Assembly (NCBI GenBank): GCA_913774715.1
Contig: CAJYHS010000135.1
Span: 1 to 64,000, forward strand
Direction: 5' to 3'
DNA: 64,000 nt
From: an uncultured Siphonobacter sp.
GTDB taxonomy: Bacteria > Bacteroidota > Bacteroidia > Cytophagales > Spirosomataceae
The notes beneath the pieces were generated by a model that ran no database searches, was not told the DNA's origin, and saw only the letters and a list, made by a program, of their open reading frames with translations. Positions 36,237 through 44,956 of this stretch are shown piece by piece. Within the stretch, counting starts at the first letter, position 1; each line of letters starts with the position of its first letter. The translations under genes and the position numbers were made by a program.

Positions 36237-36776
36237 ATGTCTGAACAAAGCGTAGCGTTTCGATATGCAAAGTCATTGATCGGGCTTGCTCAGCAAAAAG
36301 CAGTACTGGATACGGTCTATAACGATATGCAGCTGTTTGCAGAAACCTGCCAGCAAAACCGTTCGTTGGCTCTGACGTTGAAAAGCCCTATCGTCAAGCA
36401 CTGGAAGAAACTGGAGATTTTGAAAGCCCTGTTTGAAGCACGGGTGAATCCGATTACTTTCAGCATTTTTGAAATTATTACCAAGAAAAACCGCGAAGCC
36501 CTGCTGCCCGCTGTTGCCAAGGAATTTAATCGGCAATATCAGCAATTGAAAGGCATCGAGGTGGCCCATATTACGACGGCTTCTCCCCTGACTGAAACCC
36601 AACGCAGCGAATTCAAAGCTGTGATTGCGAAACAAACGGGCAAGAGTATCGAGCTGTCGGAGACAGTAGACCCTCAACTCATCGGGGGTTATTTACTGCG
36701 GGTAGGAGATAATCAGATTGATAATTCCATTAAGAGTCGTCTGAACGATTTGAAAGTTCAGTTTGCTCAAAATTAG
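36237..36776 (+). CDS. atpH: ATP synthase F1 subunit delta
   Basis: This 179-residue protein is counted from ATG 36237; a start four codons upstream (36225) is also possible. It carries the OSCP/delta signatures VAFRYAKSLIGLAQ at the N-terminus and LIGGYLLRVGDNQIDNSIKSRLNDLK at the C-terminus. It joins F1 to the b-subunit stalk. The operon stops here with a terminator; atpA and atpG do not follow. Confidence 0.93.
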   Translation: MSEQSVAFRYAKSLIGLAQQKAVLDTVYNDMQLFAETCQQNRSLALTLKSPIVKHWKKLEILKALFEARVNPITFSIFEIITKKNREALLPAVAKEFNRQYQQLKGIEVAHITTASPLTETQRSEFKAVIAKQTGKSIELSETVDPQLIGGYLLRVGDNQIDNSIKSRLNDLKVQFAQN

Positions 36777-36832
36777 TTTAGTATAGAGTATCCCTTTTAT
36801 TTCTGATTTTTTACCTGTTTGCATACAGTTAG

Positions 36833-36861
36833 AAAAAACCCACCAGATTGGCGGGTTTTTT
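36833..36861 (+). terminator. Terminator after atpH
   Basis: AAAAAACCCACC / GGCGGGTTTTTT with one mismatch and a 5-base loop, ending in TTTTTTTT. Confidence 0.88.
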
Positions 36862-36867
36862 TTGTGC

Positions 36868-37314
36868 CTAACTCACCGAATGAATTTGATAGGTTTTTCG
36901 GTTGAAGAGAAAGCTCTCTCCTGCTCGTTTATGCAGTAACTGAGCACCAATGGGAGAAGCCGGAGAAATGACGAAAATCTTGATTCCTTCCACCTCCAGG
37001 GCTCCAACGCTAATGGCGATGAAAAACCATTCTTCATTGGCCTGAATCAACGCTCCCAGCTCTCCTTTTTGGCAGGGAATGGTTAATTCTTTACGCTCTA
37101 ATTGCAGACGCTCCTGGCGAAGTAATTCATATTGCTGGGCATACCGATCCCGTTCATTTTGAGCCATGGCCCGGCCCGTTTCATATTTATCACCAGCGGA
37201 ACTCTTACTCTCCTCATTGGCCGAAGCCTGAGCAGCCTGCATGGCATTCCAAGCAATGCTTACTTTTTCATCAATGAGACCTTTAAGCCGCTCGAGCAAC
37301 AATTCTTTATCCAT
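36868..37314 (-). CDS. GreA/GreB-like protein
   Basis: This 148-residue protein starts at ATG 37314 (MDKELLLERLKGLIDEK). Its layout is that of a Gre factor: an N-terminal coiled coil (about 1-75), then a C-terminal FKBP-like domain with GALIQANEEWFFIAISVG and SPIGAQLLHKRAGE. Gre factors rescue backtracked RNA polymerase through acidic residues at the coil tip; here the tip (NEESKSSAGDKYETGR) keeps Glu and Asp residues, but activity is not certain. It resembles the divergent Bacteroidota Gre-like group. Confidence 0.72.
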   Translation of the reverse strand: MDKELLLERLKGLIDEKVSIAWNAMQAAQASANEESKSSAGDKYETGRAMAQNERDRYAQQYELLRQERLQLERKELTIPCQKGELGALIQANEEWFFIAISVGALEVEGIKIFVISPASPIGAQLLHKRAGESFLFNRKTYQIHSVS

Positions 37315-37328
37315 ACTTTCTTCTATAT

Positions 37329-37362
37329 AAAAAGGGCTGATGAACATGCACCAGCCCTTTTG
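37329..37362 (-). terminator. Terminator of the phosphohexomutase gene
   Basis: AAAAGGGCTG / CAGCCCTTTT with a 12-base loop, lying between the end of the minus-strand mutase gene (37385) and the start of the Gre-like gene. On the minus strand it ends in TTTT. Confidence 0.7.
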
Positions 37363-37384
37363 CTAATATAAAATCAGAAGCCGA

Positions 37385-39142
37385 TTATTTCAAGCCCAGA
37401 TCTTCTTGAATCTGTTTTACCTTCGCTTTCAAAGCATCATAGGTAGCATTGAACTCTTCCGCTTTCGCTAAAGGAGCATTTACGGATACATAGAATTTAA
37501 TCTTCGGTTCTGTTCCCGAAGGACGGGCAGATACTTTCGAACCATCCGCCAGAATCAGCTGAATTACGTTTGATTTCTCAATACCCATTTCAGCAGGAAT
37601 TGCCGTTTGCTGACCCGTCGCCACGTCCTTGGAAACCAGATTCTGATAGTCCAGAATAGTTACGGGCTTTGAACCAGCTACTTCAGCCGGCGGGTTGTTA
37701 CGCATATCACTCATCATTCGCTGAATTTCTTCCGCTCCTTCCTTCCCTTTCTTCGTCAGCGAAATCAATCCTTCGTAGTAGAATCCATTTTCCATGTACA
37801 TTTCTGTAAGCATATCAAAAAGACTCTGACCTTTGTCTTTGGCATAAGCCGTAAGCTCAGCAATCATCGCACAGGAAGCAATCGCATCTTTATCCCGAAC
37901 GGCGTCGCCAATCAGGTAACCATAGCTTTCCTCACCTCCACCGATGAACTGCTCTTTTCCTTCCAAATCGCGAATCACACCGGCAATGTATTTGAAGCCC
38001 GTCAGTGTATTATAACAGTTTACCCCGTAGCTATCGCACATTTTATCGATCAGATCGGTCGTTACAATCGTCTTGGCTACGAATTCTTTTCCGCTTAGCT
38101 TACCCGCTTCTTTCCAGGCTCTCAGCAGGTAAAAGATAATCAGACTAGCCATCTGATTGCCGTTTAACAGCTGCCACTGGCCATCCGCGTTCTTCACGGC
38201 TGAACCCACCCGGTCAGCATCAGGGTCCGTTGCCATTACCAAATCCGCATCGATTTCCTTAGCCAGATTCATCGCCAGGGTCATGGCTTCCGTTTCTTCT
38301 GGGTTAGGATACACAACGGTGGGGAAGTTCCCGTCGGGCGTAGCCTGTTTCTCAACGATAGTCACGTTGGTAAAGCCAATTTTCTCCAGGGCCTTTGGTA
38401 CCAGGGTAATGCCCGTTCCGTGAATCGGCGTGAAAACAATTTTCAGATCTTTCTGCCGCTCAATTACCGCTGGGTTCACTACATTTTTAGTGATAACCTG
38501 CTCTAAATACTTAGCGTCAACTTCCTCACCAATGCTTTCAATGAGTTCAGGATTGCCTTCAAAATTGATGTCATCAACCGACTGAATGGCATTCACTTCA
38601 GTAATGATATTCTTATCGTGAGGAGCCACAACCTGAGCTCCGTCATTCCAATACGCTTTATAACCGTTGTATTCTTTAGGGTTATGCGAAGCCGTAATGA
38701 CCACACCACTCTGGCAACCAAGCAGACGAATGGTAAAGGAAAGCTCAGGGGTCGGACGCAGTTCACTGAAAAGATATACTTTAATGCCATTAGCTGAAAA
38801 GATATCGGCTGTTACCTGAGCAAATTCAGGTGACATATTACGACTGTCGTGAGCAATGGCTACTTTAATTTCCTGACCAGGAAAGCTCTTTTTCAAGTAG
38901 TTAGCCAGACCCTGCGTAGCAGCTCCTACGGTATAACGGTTCATTCGGTTAGAGCCTACTCCGATTAATCCGCGAAGACCTCCGGTGCCAAACTCCAGCT
39001 CTTTATAAAAAGCATCGGTTAGCTCCGTGTCATTTTTTTCATCGATCAGCTGCTGAACGGCTGATTTTGTTGTTTCATCATAATTTCCTGAAACCCAATT
39101 CTGTACTTTCTGGCGGATAATTGCGTCGAGACCGGTTGACAT
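37385..39142 (-). CDS. Phosphoglucomutase/phosphomannomutase family enzyme
   Basis: This 585-residue alpha-D-phosphohexomutase has the active-site phosphoserine in VITASHNPKEYNGYK (Ser152), the metal site MATDPDADRVG (near 308), the sugar loop GGGEESYGYLIGD and the phosphate site RPSGTEPKIKFYV. It interconverts hexose 1- and 6-phosphates in the cytoplasm, feeding glycogen and cell-wall precursors. Length and GLRGLIG near residue 55 fit the Bacteroidota phospho-sugar mutase group. It is monocistronic, with a 397-bp divergent region upstream. Confidence 0.94.
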   Translation of the reverse strand: MSTGLDAIIRQKVQNWVSGNYDETTKSAVQQLIDEKNDTELTDAFYKELEFGTGGLRGLIGVGSNRMNRYTVGAATQGLANYLKKSFPGQEIKVAIAHDSRNMSPEFAQVTADIFSANGIKVYLFSELRPTPELSFTIRLLGCQSGVVITASHNPKEYNGYKAYWNDGAQVVAPHDKNIITEVNAIQSVDDINFEGNPELIESIGEEVDAKYLEQVITKNVVNPAVIERQKDLKIVFTPIHGTGITLVPKALEKIGFTNVTIVEKQATPDGNFPTVVYPNPEETEAMTLAMNLAKEIDADLVMATDPDADRVGSAVKNADGQWQLLNGNQMASLIIFYLLRAWKEAGKLSGKEFVAKTIVTTDLIDKMCDSYGVNCYNTLTGFKYIAGVIRDLEGKEQFIGGGEESYGYLIGDAVRDKDAIASCAMIAELTAYAKDKGQSLFDMLTEMYMENGFYYEGLISLTKKGKEGAEEIQRMMSDMRNNPPAEVAGSKPVTILDYQNLVSKDVATGQQTAIPAEMGIEKSNVIQLILADGSKVSARPSGTEPKIKFYVSVNAPLAKAEEFNATYDALKAKVKQIQEDLGLK

Positions 39143-39539
39143 AATATGTTATGAATTGTTGGTAAATACTAGATTGAAGCTATGAGTTTAAAAAACGTCT
39201 ACAATTATAAGAAGTGGATTGAAATGACTAACCATTACCTGGGTTTTATTGAATTTTTATATCTTTTCTTAAGCGGCTTTTCTAAGTAATGGAGGCATGA
39301 ATTTCAACATTTTATCTAAAAAATTTAAAACTTATAAATCCACACATCCTTAAATTCTCGTTAATATGATTCGAGAACCAATTACAAATCAACCCTTTAC
39401 AATAACTAATTCCAACCTTAAAATGTTAAGTGAATTTTAAGGAAACGAACAACCGGATTAATAACTAAATTCTAAAGTATCCCTTTTACTAGTCATTCAC
39501 TCTTTTGTGTAACCCTTTATCCAGTTAATAATTTATATT
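39143..39539. other. Divergent intergenic region (397 bp), AT-rich
   Basis: This region separates the phosphohexomutase (minus) and coiled-coil (plus) genes. It is strikingly AT-rich after 39290. An ATG at 39182 opens a 35-codon frame with no recognisable product. A TTG-N21-TAATTTAT pair near the start of the coiled-coil gene is only a partial match to the promoter consensus. Confidence 0.4.
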
Positions 39540-40493
39540 ATGGAAACTACGAATCAAAACAAACAATCAAGTGGAATTTGGGGAGCTGCGTTTGCAGTAA
39601 TGCTTGCAATTTGTGGTGTGTTAGGCTTCTTACTTTTCCAGGAGAAGTCTGAAACAGACAAACAATCAACTGAAATTAGCGTAAAAGCACGGGATCTGGC
39701 CATCACGCATAGCCGACTCGATTCGATTTCGAGAGAATTAGACGCTAAAATTGCTCAGGTTCAGCAACTTGGAGGTAACATCGAAGAGCTGCAAAAACTC
39801 AAAACTCAATTAGAAGCGGATAAGTCCTCTCTTTTGAAGTCTAAAAATGTATCGATTGCCAAGTATACCAAAAAGATTAAAGAATACGAGGCTATTCTGA
39901 CGCAGAAAGACGAAGAAATTGCTCGTCTGCAAGAGGAAAATGGTCAGTTGAACAACCAAAATCAGCAGTTAACTCAGGAAAATACGACGATCCGTACCGA
40001 TTTGGACAATACACGTCGTTCCTACAGTGACTCGGTAAGTACCTTGCGTAGTTCCAATCAGGAATTAGCAGATAAGGTAACCATTGGTTCGGCTCTGCGG
40101 GCTGAAGGAGTTCGGGTGTTAGCTGTGAATAAAAAAGGCAAAACGCGTGAAAATGACGATAATGAGTATAAAGGCAGAAGAGTAGATAAAATTAAAGTTG
40201 CCTTTACGCTGGCTCCTAACCCCCTGACTAAAGAAGAGTCTAAAGACATCATGCTTCGCGTGGTGGATCCTCAGGGAGCGGTATTATCAGACACGGAAAC
40301 GGGTTCAGGTATCTTCTCTTTCCAAGGTCGTGATATGCAGTATACTTACAAACAGTCGGTGCAATTTAGCAACAACCGTCCTCAAGTAGAAATGCTGTAT
40401 ACCCGTGGTCAGGAATACAAAAAAGGTAAATACAACGTAGAACTTTATGCTGAAGGATTCAAAATTGGTCAAGGCGAGTTTGTTGTACGTTAG
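39540..40493 (+). CDS. Coiled-coil membrane protein
   Basis: This 317-residue protein has a short cytoplasmic tail, a membrane helix (about 13-33: WGAAFAVMLAICGVLGFLLF), a long coiled coil (about 40-185) and a C-terminal beta-rich domain of about 130 residues (VRVLAVNKKGKTREN ... YNVELYAEGFKIGQGEFVVR). Proteins with this layout occur in many Bacteroidota without known function. The C-terminal domain is probably in the periplasm. It is monocistronic, with a terminator at the end. Confidence 0.75.
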   Translation: METTNQNKQSSGIWGAAFAVMLAICGVLGFLLFQEKSETDKQSTEISVKARDLAITHSRLDSISRELDAKIAQVQQLGGNIEELQKLKTQLEADKSSLLKSKNVSIAKYTKKIKEYEAILTQKDEEIARLQEENGQLNNQNQQLTQENTTIRTDLDNTRRSYSDSVSTLRSSNQELADKVTIGSALRAEGVRVLAVNKKGKTRENDDNEYKGRRVDKIKVAFTLAPNPLTKEESKDIMLRVVDPQGAVLSDTETGSGIFSFQGRDMQYTYKQSVQFSNNRPQVEMLYTRGQEYKKGKYNVELYAEGFKIGQGEFVVR

Positions 40494-40535
40494 GTAAAGA
40501 TGGTCTAGTTAATTAATATATCATAGCTGTAATAG

Positions 40536-40572
40536 AAAAGAACCGCTCCTGCTGGGGGCGGTTCTTTTTTTA
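40536..40572. terminator. Bidirectional terminator
   Basis: AAAAGAACCGC / GCGGTTCTTTTT with a loop of about 12 bases and T-rich end, between convergent genes. Confidence 0.88.
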
Positions 40573-40588
40573 TGCAATACCTAACCAC

Positions 40589-42310
40589 TTATGCAAATGC
40601 AGTAACTTCTGGAACGGAATCACCCGTAATAAACCGGGTTACTTCCAAAGCATTTTCCCGGCACGATGCAATGAGTGGGTGTAAAGGTTCGCTTAAAGAA
40701 ACATTTAAATCGGCCACAGTAGGTTTAGCCATGTAAGCCGCACTGAGCATTAAACTACCTAACTTAGGGTGCTTGTATTCTAACAAAGGCCGCCACTGAG
40801 CTGAAGCCGTCAAGACATTATACAACTTTTTAGCAATTTCATAGGATTCGTCCGTGGCTTCGAAAGTAATGGTTTTAGTAGGCCGGTTCTCTAGATGAGC
40901 CGTACGTTCCCGGATGCTGGCATCAAGCCTAGCTAAGCTCTTACGGTACGAACCTGTGAATTTACCCGTGCGGATGCGTTCGCGTAAGGAAAAGCGGATA
41001 AAGTACGTTAATGAATCCGTTACGTTCAGCCCTATTTCTGCCATTTGCTTAAAAATAAACGAAGAGGGCGACATTCCCGGTAAGGTGTTCGGATCGTGCA
41101 GGAGTACTTCTCCTTCGGGACTTAAAAAGCCATCAATTCGGGCACAGGCCCCAAAAGCAAACAACCGAAAGGTTTCTTTCACGTACGCGTGTACTTTTTC
41201 GTTATTTTCTAAACTCGTCCGAATCGGAATGCCTTTTCGTACTACGGAAGTCAGATACTTAGTCTTAAAATCAAAAACGATGTCCTCATCATCTTTGATT
41301 ACCTCTGAAGGCGGCAGAGCCAGCGGATTTCCATCAAAATCCTGGATAACACCGCAACTAAACTCCTGTCCTTTGACAAAGCTTTCAAATAAAACGGCGT
41401 CCTCTGAATGAATCGAGCTTAAGACAATCGGTTCAAGTTTTTCGGCAAAACGAATATCCAGCTCATGCCAAAGTTCAGCTGGGTGCTTACAGAGTTTTTC
41501 CTCGTTGATGAATAAAGGAAAAGCAATGCCTTCGTCAAGGTTGGTAATTTGCTGTAAGAAAGCTCCTTTCTCTTCATCAGATAAGCTTATCCACGCCTGC
41601 GGATGAACCTGTTTCTGAAAGAAACTTTGAAGCACGCCCGCTTCAAAAGCCTGTACATCGTCGGTTTTAATAAAGGAAACCCCAATGGAAGAACCCTGAT
41701 GGGGAGCTTTGCAGACAAAAGGCAGGCCTACCTGAGCTTTTACCTGCTCAAATAAGACTTCTTTATCAAAGCGGTCCCACTCCGTTTTACTAAAAGAGAA
41801 AAGTCGCTTATTTAATCCTACGGTTCTCTGAATTAATTCGTTTTGAGCAATCTTATCAATGCCAATTCCTGATCCCATCAACCCTGAGCCGTAGTAAGGC
41901 ATGCCGTACCATTCCAGTAATCCCTGAATGGCTCCGTCTTCGAGCTGAGGACCGTGAACGGCTAAAAAGGCAAAATCAAAATAGTTTTTAAATTCGTCAG
42001 GCAACAAGCGTTTGCCTACACTGGCAATCATGGCTTCTTCCTGCTCGGGGCTCAAGCTCAGCGATTCTTCGTAAACCCGGAAGGGATACTTTTGCGAGGA
42101 TACAAAAGCCTTGGGCGGATAAAAATCACGAATGGAAGCGGATTCCATTAGAGTCGGCTCAAGCAAAATGAAATTACCCCGTCCATCAATAAAGACAGGA
42201 ATCGGTTCAAAGAGGTAACGATCCAGACCCGTATACGTCGTTTTACCTCCTAGAAAAGAAATCTCCCGCTCACGGGCCGGGCCACCGAAGAAAATACCAA
42301 CTTTAAACAA
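40589..42310 (-). CDS. D-alanine--D-alanine ligase-like ATP-grasp enzyme, enlarged
   Basis: This 573-residue protein starts at TTG 42310; the in-frame stop upstream leaves no ATG. The core has the Ddl marks: GGPAREREIS (Glu14), AVHGPQLEDGAIQGLLEWYG, KAPHQGSSIGVSF, EFSCGV, the KY pair (351-352) of the omega loop, ARIDGF and DPNTLPGMSPSS (Asn408). A normal Ddl is about 310-370 residues. Here about 65 residues are inserted near 235-305 and about 120 extend beyond 450. The core residues suggest an active ligase joining two small carboxylic acids, but whether the product is D-Ala-D-Ala is open. Confidence 0.82.
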   Translation of the reverse strand: MFKVGIFFGGPAREREISFLGGKTTYTGLDRYLFEPIPVFIDGRGNFILLEPTLMESASIRDFYPPKAFVSSQKYPFRVYEESLSLSPEQEEAMIASVGKRLLPDEFKNYFDFAFLAVHGPQLEDGAIQGLLEWYGMPYYGSGLMGSGIGIDKIAQNELIQRTVGLNKRLFSFSKTEWDRFDKEVLFEQVKAQVGLPFVCKAPHQGSSIGVSFIKTDDVQAFEAGVLQSFFQKQVHPQAWISLSDEEKGAFLQQITNLDEGIAFPLFINEEKLCKHPAELWHELDIRFAEKLEPIVLSSIHSEDAVLFESFVKGQEFSCGVIQDFDGNPLALPPSEVIKDDEDIVFDFKTKYLTSVVRKGIPIRTSLENNEKVHAYVKETFRLFAFGACARIDGFLSPEGEVLLHDPNTLPGMSPSSFIFKQMAEIGLNVTDSLTYFIRFSLRERIRTGKFTGSYRKSLARLDASIRERTAHLENRPTKTITFEATDESYEIAKKLYNVLTASAQWRPLLEYKHPKLGSLMLSAAYMAKPTVADLNVSLSEPLHPLIASCRENALEVTRFITGDSVPEVTAFA

Positions 42311-42443
42311 GAGCGTAAGCTTTTAAGTATGAACGAAACCAAAATCTTCCTTTGACGTTCGAATTTACGGTGCACGGCATAGATTCTGACGAGCTTACTA
42401 GTGATATTCTCATAAATACCACAAAATATCTAGTAAACACAAA

Positions 42444-42478
42444 ATCCCGAAGCAAGCTCGGCAGCTATACCTCGGGAT
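42444..42478 (-). terminator. Weak terminator of the T9SS cargo gene
   Basis: ATCCCGA / TCGGGAT with a 21-base loop, followed on the minus strand by TTTTGTGTTTAC, 29 bp past the stop codon. Confidence 0.45.
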
Positions 42479-42506
42479 CGAATCGTACAAGTAAATACAT
42501 GATAAA

Positions 42507-43133
42507 CTATTGATGCCTTACCAGTAACTTCTTGGTTATTAAGGTCTTGCCTTCTAATGACAACTGATAAAAGTAAATATTATTAGGCAAATGAGACGTG
42601 GCAATGCGTTGCTTGCGCTCACCGGGCTCTAATACCACTCCTCCCATTTGCATCCCTAGCGGGCTATACAGCGTAATTTTCGCTTCACCGGCGTTGGCTG
42701 CCACCGCATATTCCACTTCGATATGATCGTTAGCCGGGTTGGGATATAAATTAGAAACGCTGATCTTATCGTTTACGAACAGTTTTTCTGAGGAGGAAGA
42801 ATCATCAAAATCGCGAGTGCTTTCAGAAGCTACAACCGCTAGCGGAGCCAGGGGTTGTTCCGTTTTGGAAGAACCAGTAGACTTAGGTCGATTCCGTAAA
42901 AGCGTTCGGTAATATTCATTGACTGCCGTCGAGCGATTCACTTTTACTTCACGGGCAATTTCTGCCTTGGGGTAAAAATACGGATGAATCTGCGTGGAAC
43001 TAGTCGTTGATTTTGCTTTAGGCTTAATATCTAATCGACTGCGTTTAGGCTCTCCCTGAGCATAGGTATTAATCGGATTTCCTAGCAGGAAAACGATTAA
43101 AAGTCCGTACAGAAAGAGTAAAGTGTGTTTCAT
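42507..43133 (-). CDS. T9SS cargo protein with type A sorting domain
   Basis: This 208-residue protein starts at ATG 43133 (MKHTLLFLYGLLIVFLL) with a signal peptide ending at TYAQG. The middle is Ser/Lys-rich and without recognised domain. The last 75 residues are a T9SS sorting domain: VSNLYPNPANDHIEVEYAV, KITLYSPLGMQM, and NNIYFYQLSLEGKTLITKKLLV. It is likely a surface protein. Function is unknown. Confidence 0.82.
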   Translation of the reverse strand: MKHTLLFLYGLLIVFLLGNPINTYAQGEPKRSRLDIKPKAKSTTSSTQIHPYFYPKAEIAREVKVNRSTAVNEYYRTLLRNRPKSTGSSKTEQPLAPLAVVASESTRDFDDSSSSEKLFVNDKISVSNLYPNPANDHIEVEYAVAANAGEAKITLYSPLGMQMGGVVLEPGERKQRIATSHLPNNIYFYQLSLEGKTLITKKLLVRHQ

Positions 43134-43255
43134 AAAATAATCTAAACAGCCATCGCTACATAACGCCGAAGCAAATGTAGCCATATTATATTGATAACCA
43201 AGTTTTTAACAAGTATTAACAGAAGTAACCCCTCATAAGCAATACTTGTTTTTGA

Positions 43256-43301
43256 AATTGTTTAAAGAAAAAGATATACCACCCTTTTTCTTTAAACAAT
43301 T
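43256..43301 (-). terminator. Long AT-rich inverted repeat after the OstA-like gene
   Basis: Perfect 18-bp arms AATTGTTTAAAGAAAAAG and CTTTTTCTTTAAACAATT flank a 10-base loop, 13 bp past the stop codon. It can form a hairpin on either strand. Its AT-richness is unusual for a terminator, but the position is right. Confidence 0.55.
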
Positions 43302-43313
43302 CCCCAAATTTTC

Positions 43314-44927
43314 TCATTTCTTGTTCGAAGCCGTTGCCGTTACTTTCTTCGTAGTCACCGGGTTAGCCGGCAGAGTTACTGGCCTTTTTATTCGTTTAAC
43401 CGAGTCTCTGCTCGGACGTTCTTTTTCCCGCCAGTTGAAATTATCGAGTTCTCGGTTTTCACTGGTTACCTCCTTGGGCGGGTGTAAAACTCCGTCGGGC
43501 GTTCCCAGGAAAGCAATGCGTTTGACCTGACTATCCCTAAAATGCAAACGCATTCGTCCTGATTGGACATAATTCATGCCGATAGGTTTACTGTCATCTT
43601 TCTTGGCGAAGTAAATACTTTCGCCATTGCCCTCCACCAGGGTATTATCTAACTCTGATTTTGCGTTAAAATAGGCTGTAATTCGCCGGCCTTTGACCTG
43701 ATTAAACTGCAAAAGCGTGTCCCTGGCAATGATAAAGGCCCGGCGTTTGAGATACATCGTCCGCATTTTATTTTCCACCAGCCTAACCAGAATGGTATCG
43801 GCTTCTGACTGATTATTACCATTCCAGAGGATGGGTTTCTTAAAGAACGAAATGAGTGAATCCGCCATGTTATAGACTAGTGAGTCGCATTTGGCCTGTA
43901 AATCCCGCCTAAAAACCAGTACGTTTCGATCCGCAATCAAGCGGCGAGTGGTATCTTTAACACCCCTGATTTCCTGAGAAATCAAAGTGTCGGCCGACAA
44001 TAGCAGGGTATCTTTTGAAAAGAATTTATGCAATAAGGCTTCCCCGTACACGCGGGAAATACCCGTTTTACCAAAATACCTTCCAACCTGCCCCGTCAGG
44101 AGAGCACTGTCTTTTTTTGCTACCATTACCACATTTCCCCGGGCAATACCGATTTGCGTGATGGGATCGTAAAACAGACTATCGCCCGTTAACTCATTAT
44201 TAGGCATTCGTACCGTTGAGCGGCCCCTAAAATTTGAGATTCGTGTATTCAAATTGTACGAACCCGAACTCGTAAAAAGCGTATCGTTTTCCGCCTGAGA
44301 CTTTTTCTTTTTAGAGATAATCTTCGTTGGAGCAATAAAATAAGCATCCTTGGAAAGGGTACTATACCTTAAGGAATCGGCAAATAGGTCCGTTTCAGGA
44401 CTCACCATTTTCACATTCTTTTTAAAAAGCGAAAGCTTGGTTAGCGTATTGTAATACCCTTCTTTACTCGTCAGCGTACTGGTTTTATCCACCAGCGTTC
44501 CGCCCGTGTTATAACTGGCTATGCGGTTATTCATGTCATAGTCCAGCTTGCGGGTTTTCAGCGTTGCCGTTTTGTCGTTGAGCGTAACCACGCGTCCGAG
44601 CATTTTAGCCTGCCGGGTATTGCCAAAGTACATGGCCGTATCGCCCGTAAGCGTTAGACTATCGCCCTGAATAATTTTGACATTGCCATAAGCCTCCACT
44701 ACGTTAATGAGATCGTTTTTCTTAGCCAGGTTACAAAGCAGGACAACATTACCCTGCCGCATCCGCACGTTGCCGCGAAGGAAGGTATTACCTGCCGTCT
44801 GATCCACCCAGAGTGTATCTGAATAATCCACATCAACAATTTTTCCCGCCGGAGCAGGAGTTTGGGCCCCTCCCCAAAAAGGAAGACAGAGTACTAACCC
44901 GAGAATATATATTTGCCAGTATTTCAT
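43314..44927 (-). CDS. OstA-like protein (LptA/LptD N-terminal family)
   Basis: This 537-residue protein starts at ATG 44927 (MKYWQIYILGLVL) with a signal peptide. The body is a series of OstA beta-taco repeats: TFLRGNVRMRQGNVVLLCN, ANGNVKIIQGDSLTLTGDT-like and GDSLFYDPITQIGIARGNVVM. The family transports lipopolysaccharide across the periplasm or assembles it. It lies back to back with tilS, with only 29 bp between start codons. A -7 box TAATTTTG on the minus strand (44943-44936) is 8 bases before the ATG. Confidence 0.88.
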   Translation of the reverse strand: MKYWQIYILGLVLCLPFWGGAQTPAPAGKIVDVDYSDTLWVDQTAGNTFLRGNVRMRQGNVVLLCNLAKKNDLINVVEAYGNVKIIQGDSLTLTGDTAMYFGNTRQAKMLGRVVTLNDKTATLKTRKLDYDMNNRIASYNTGGTLVDKTSTLTSKEGYYNTLTKLSLFKKNVKMVSPETDLFADSLRYSTLSKDAYFIAPTKIISKKKKSQAENDTLFTSSGSYNLNTRISNFRGRSTVRMPNNELTGDSLFYDPITQIGIARGNVVMVAKKDSALLTGQVGRYFGKTGISRVYGEALLHKFFSKDTLLLSADTLISQEIRGVKDTTRRLIADRNVLVFRRDLQAKCDSLVYNMADSLISFFKKPILWNGNNQSEADTILVRLVENKMRTMYLKRRAFIIARDTLLQFNQVKGRRITAYFNAKSELDNTLVEGNGESIYFAKKDDSKPIGMNYVQSGRMRLHFRDSQVKRIAFLGTPDGVLHPPKEVTSENRELDNFNWREKERPSRDSVKRIKRPVTLPANPVTTKKVTATASNKK

Positions 44928-44956
44928 TGCTTTGGCAAAATTAACTATTCCCATCC

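Noticed and set aside
37314-37347. An upstream start for the Gre-like gene at 37347
   Set aside because: The extra residues overlap the terminator hairpin of the adjacent mutase gene and are not conserved in Gre proteins.
39182-39289. 35-codon frame with one hydrophobic stretch in the divergent gap
   Set aside because: Too short, no ribosome or promoter support and no family; the region is AT-rich and such frames arise by chance.
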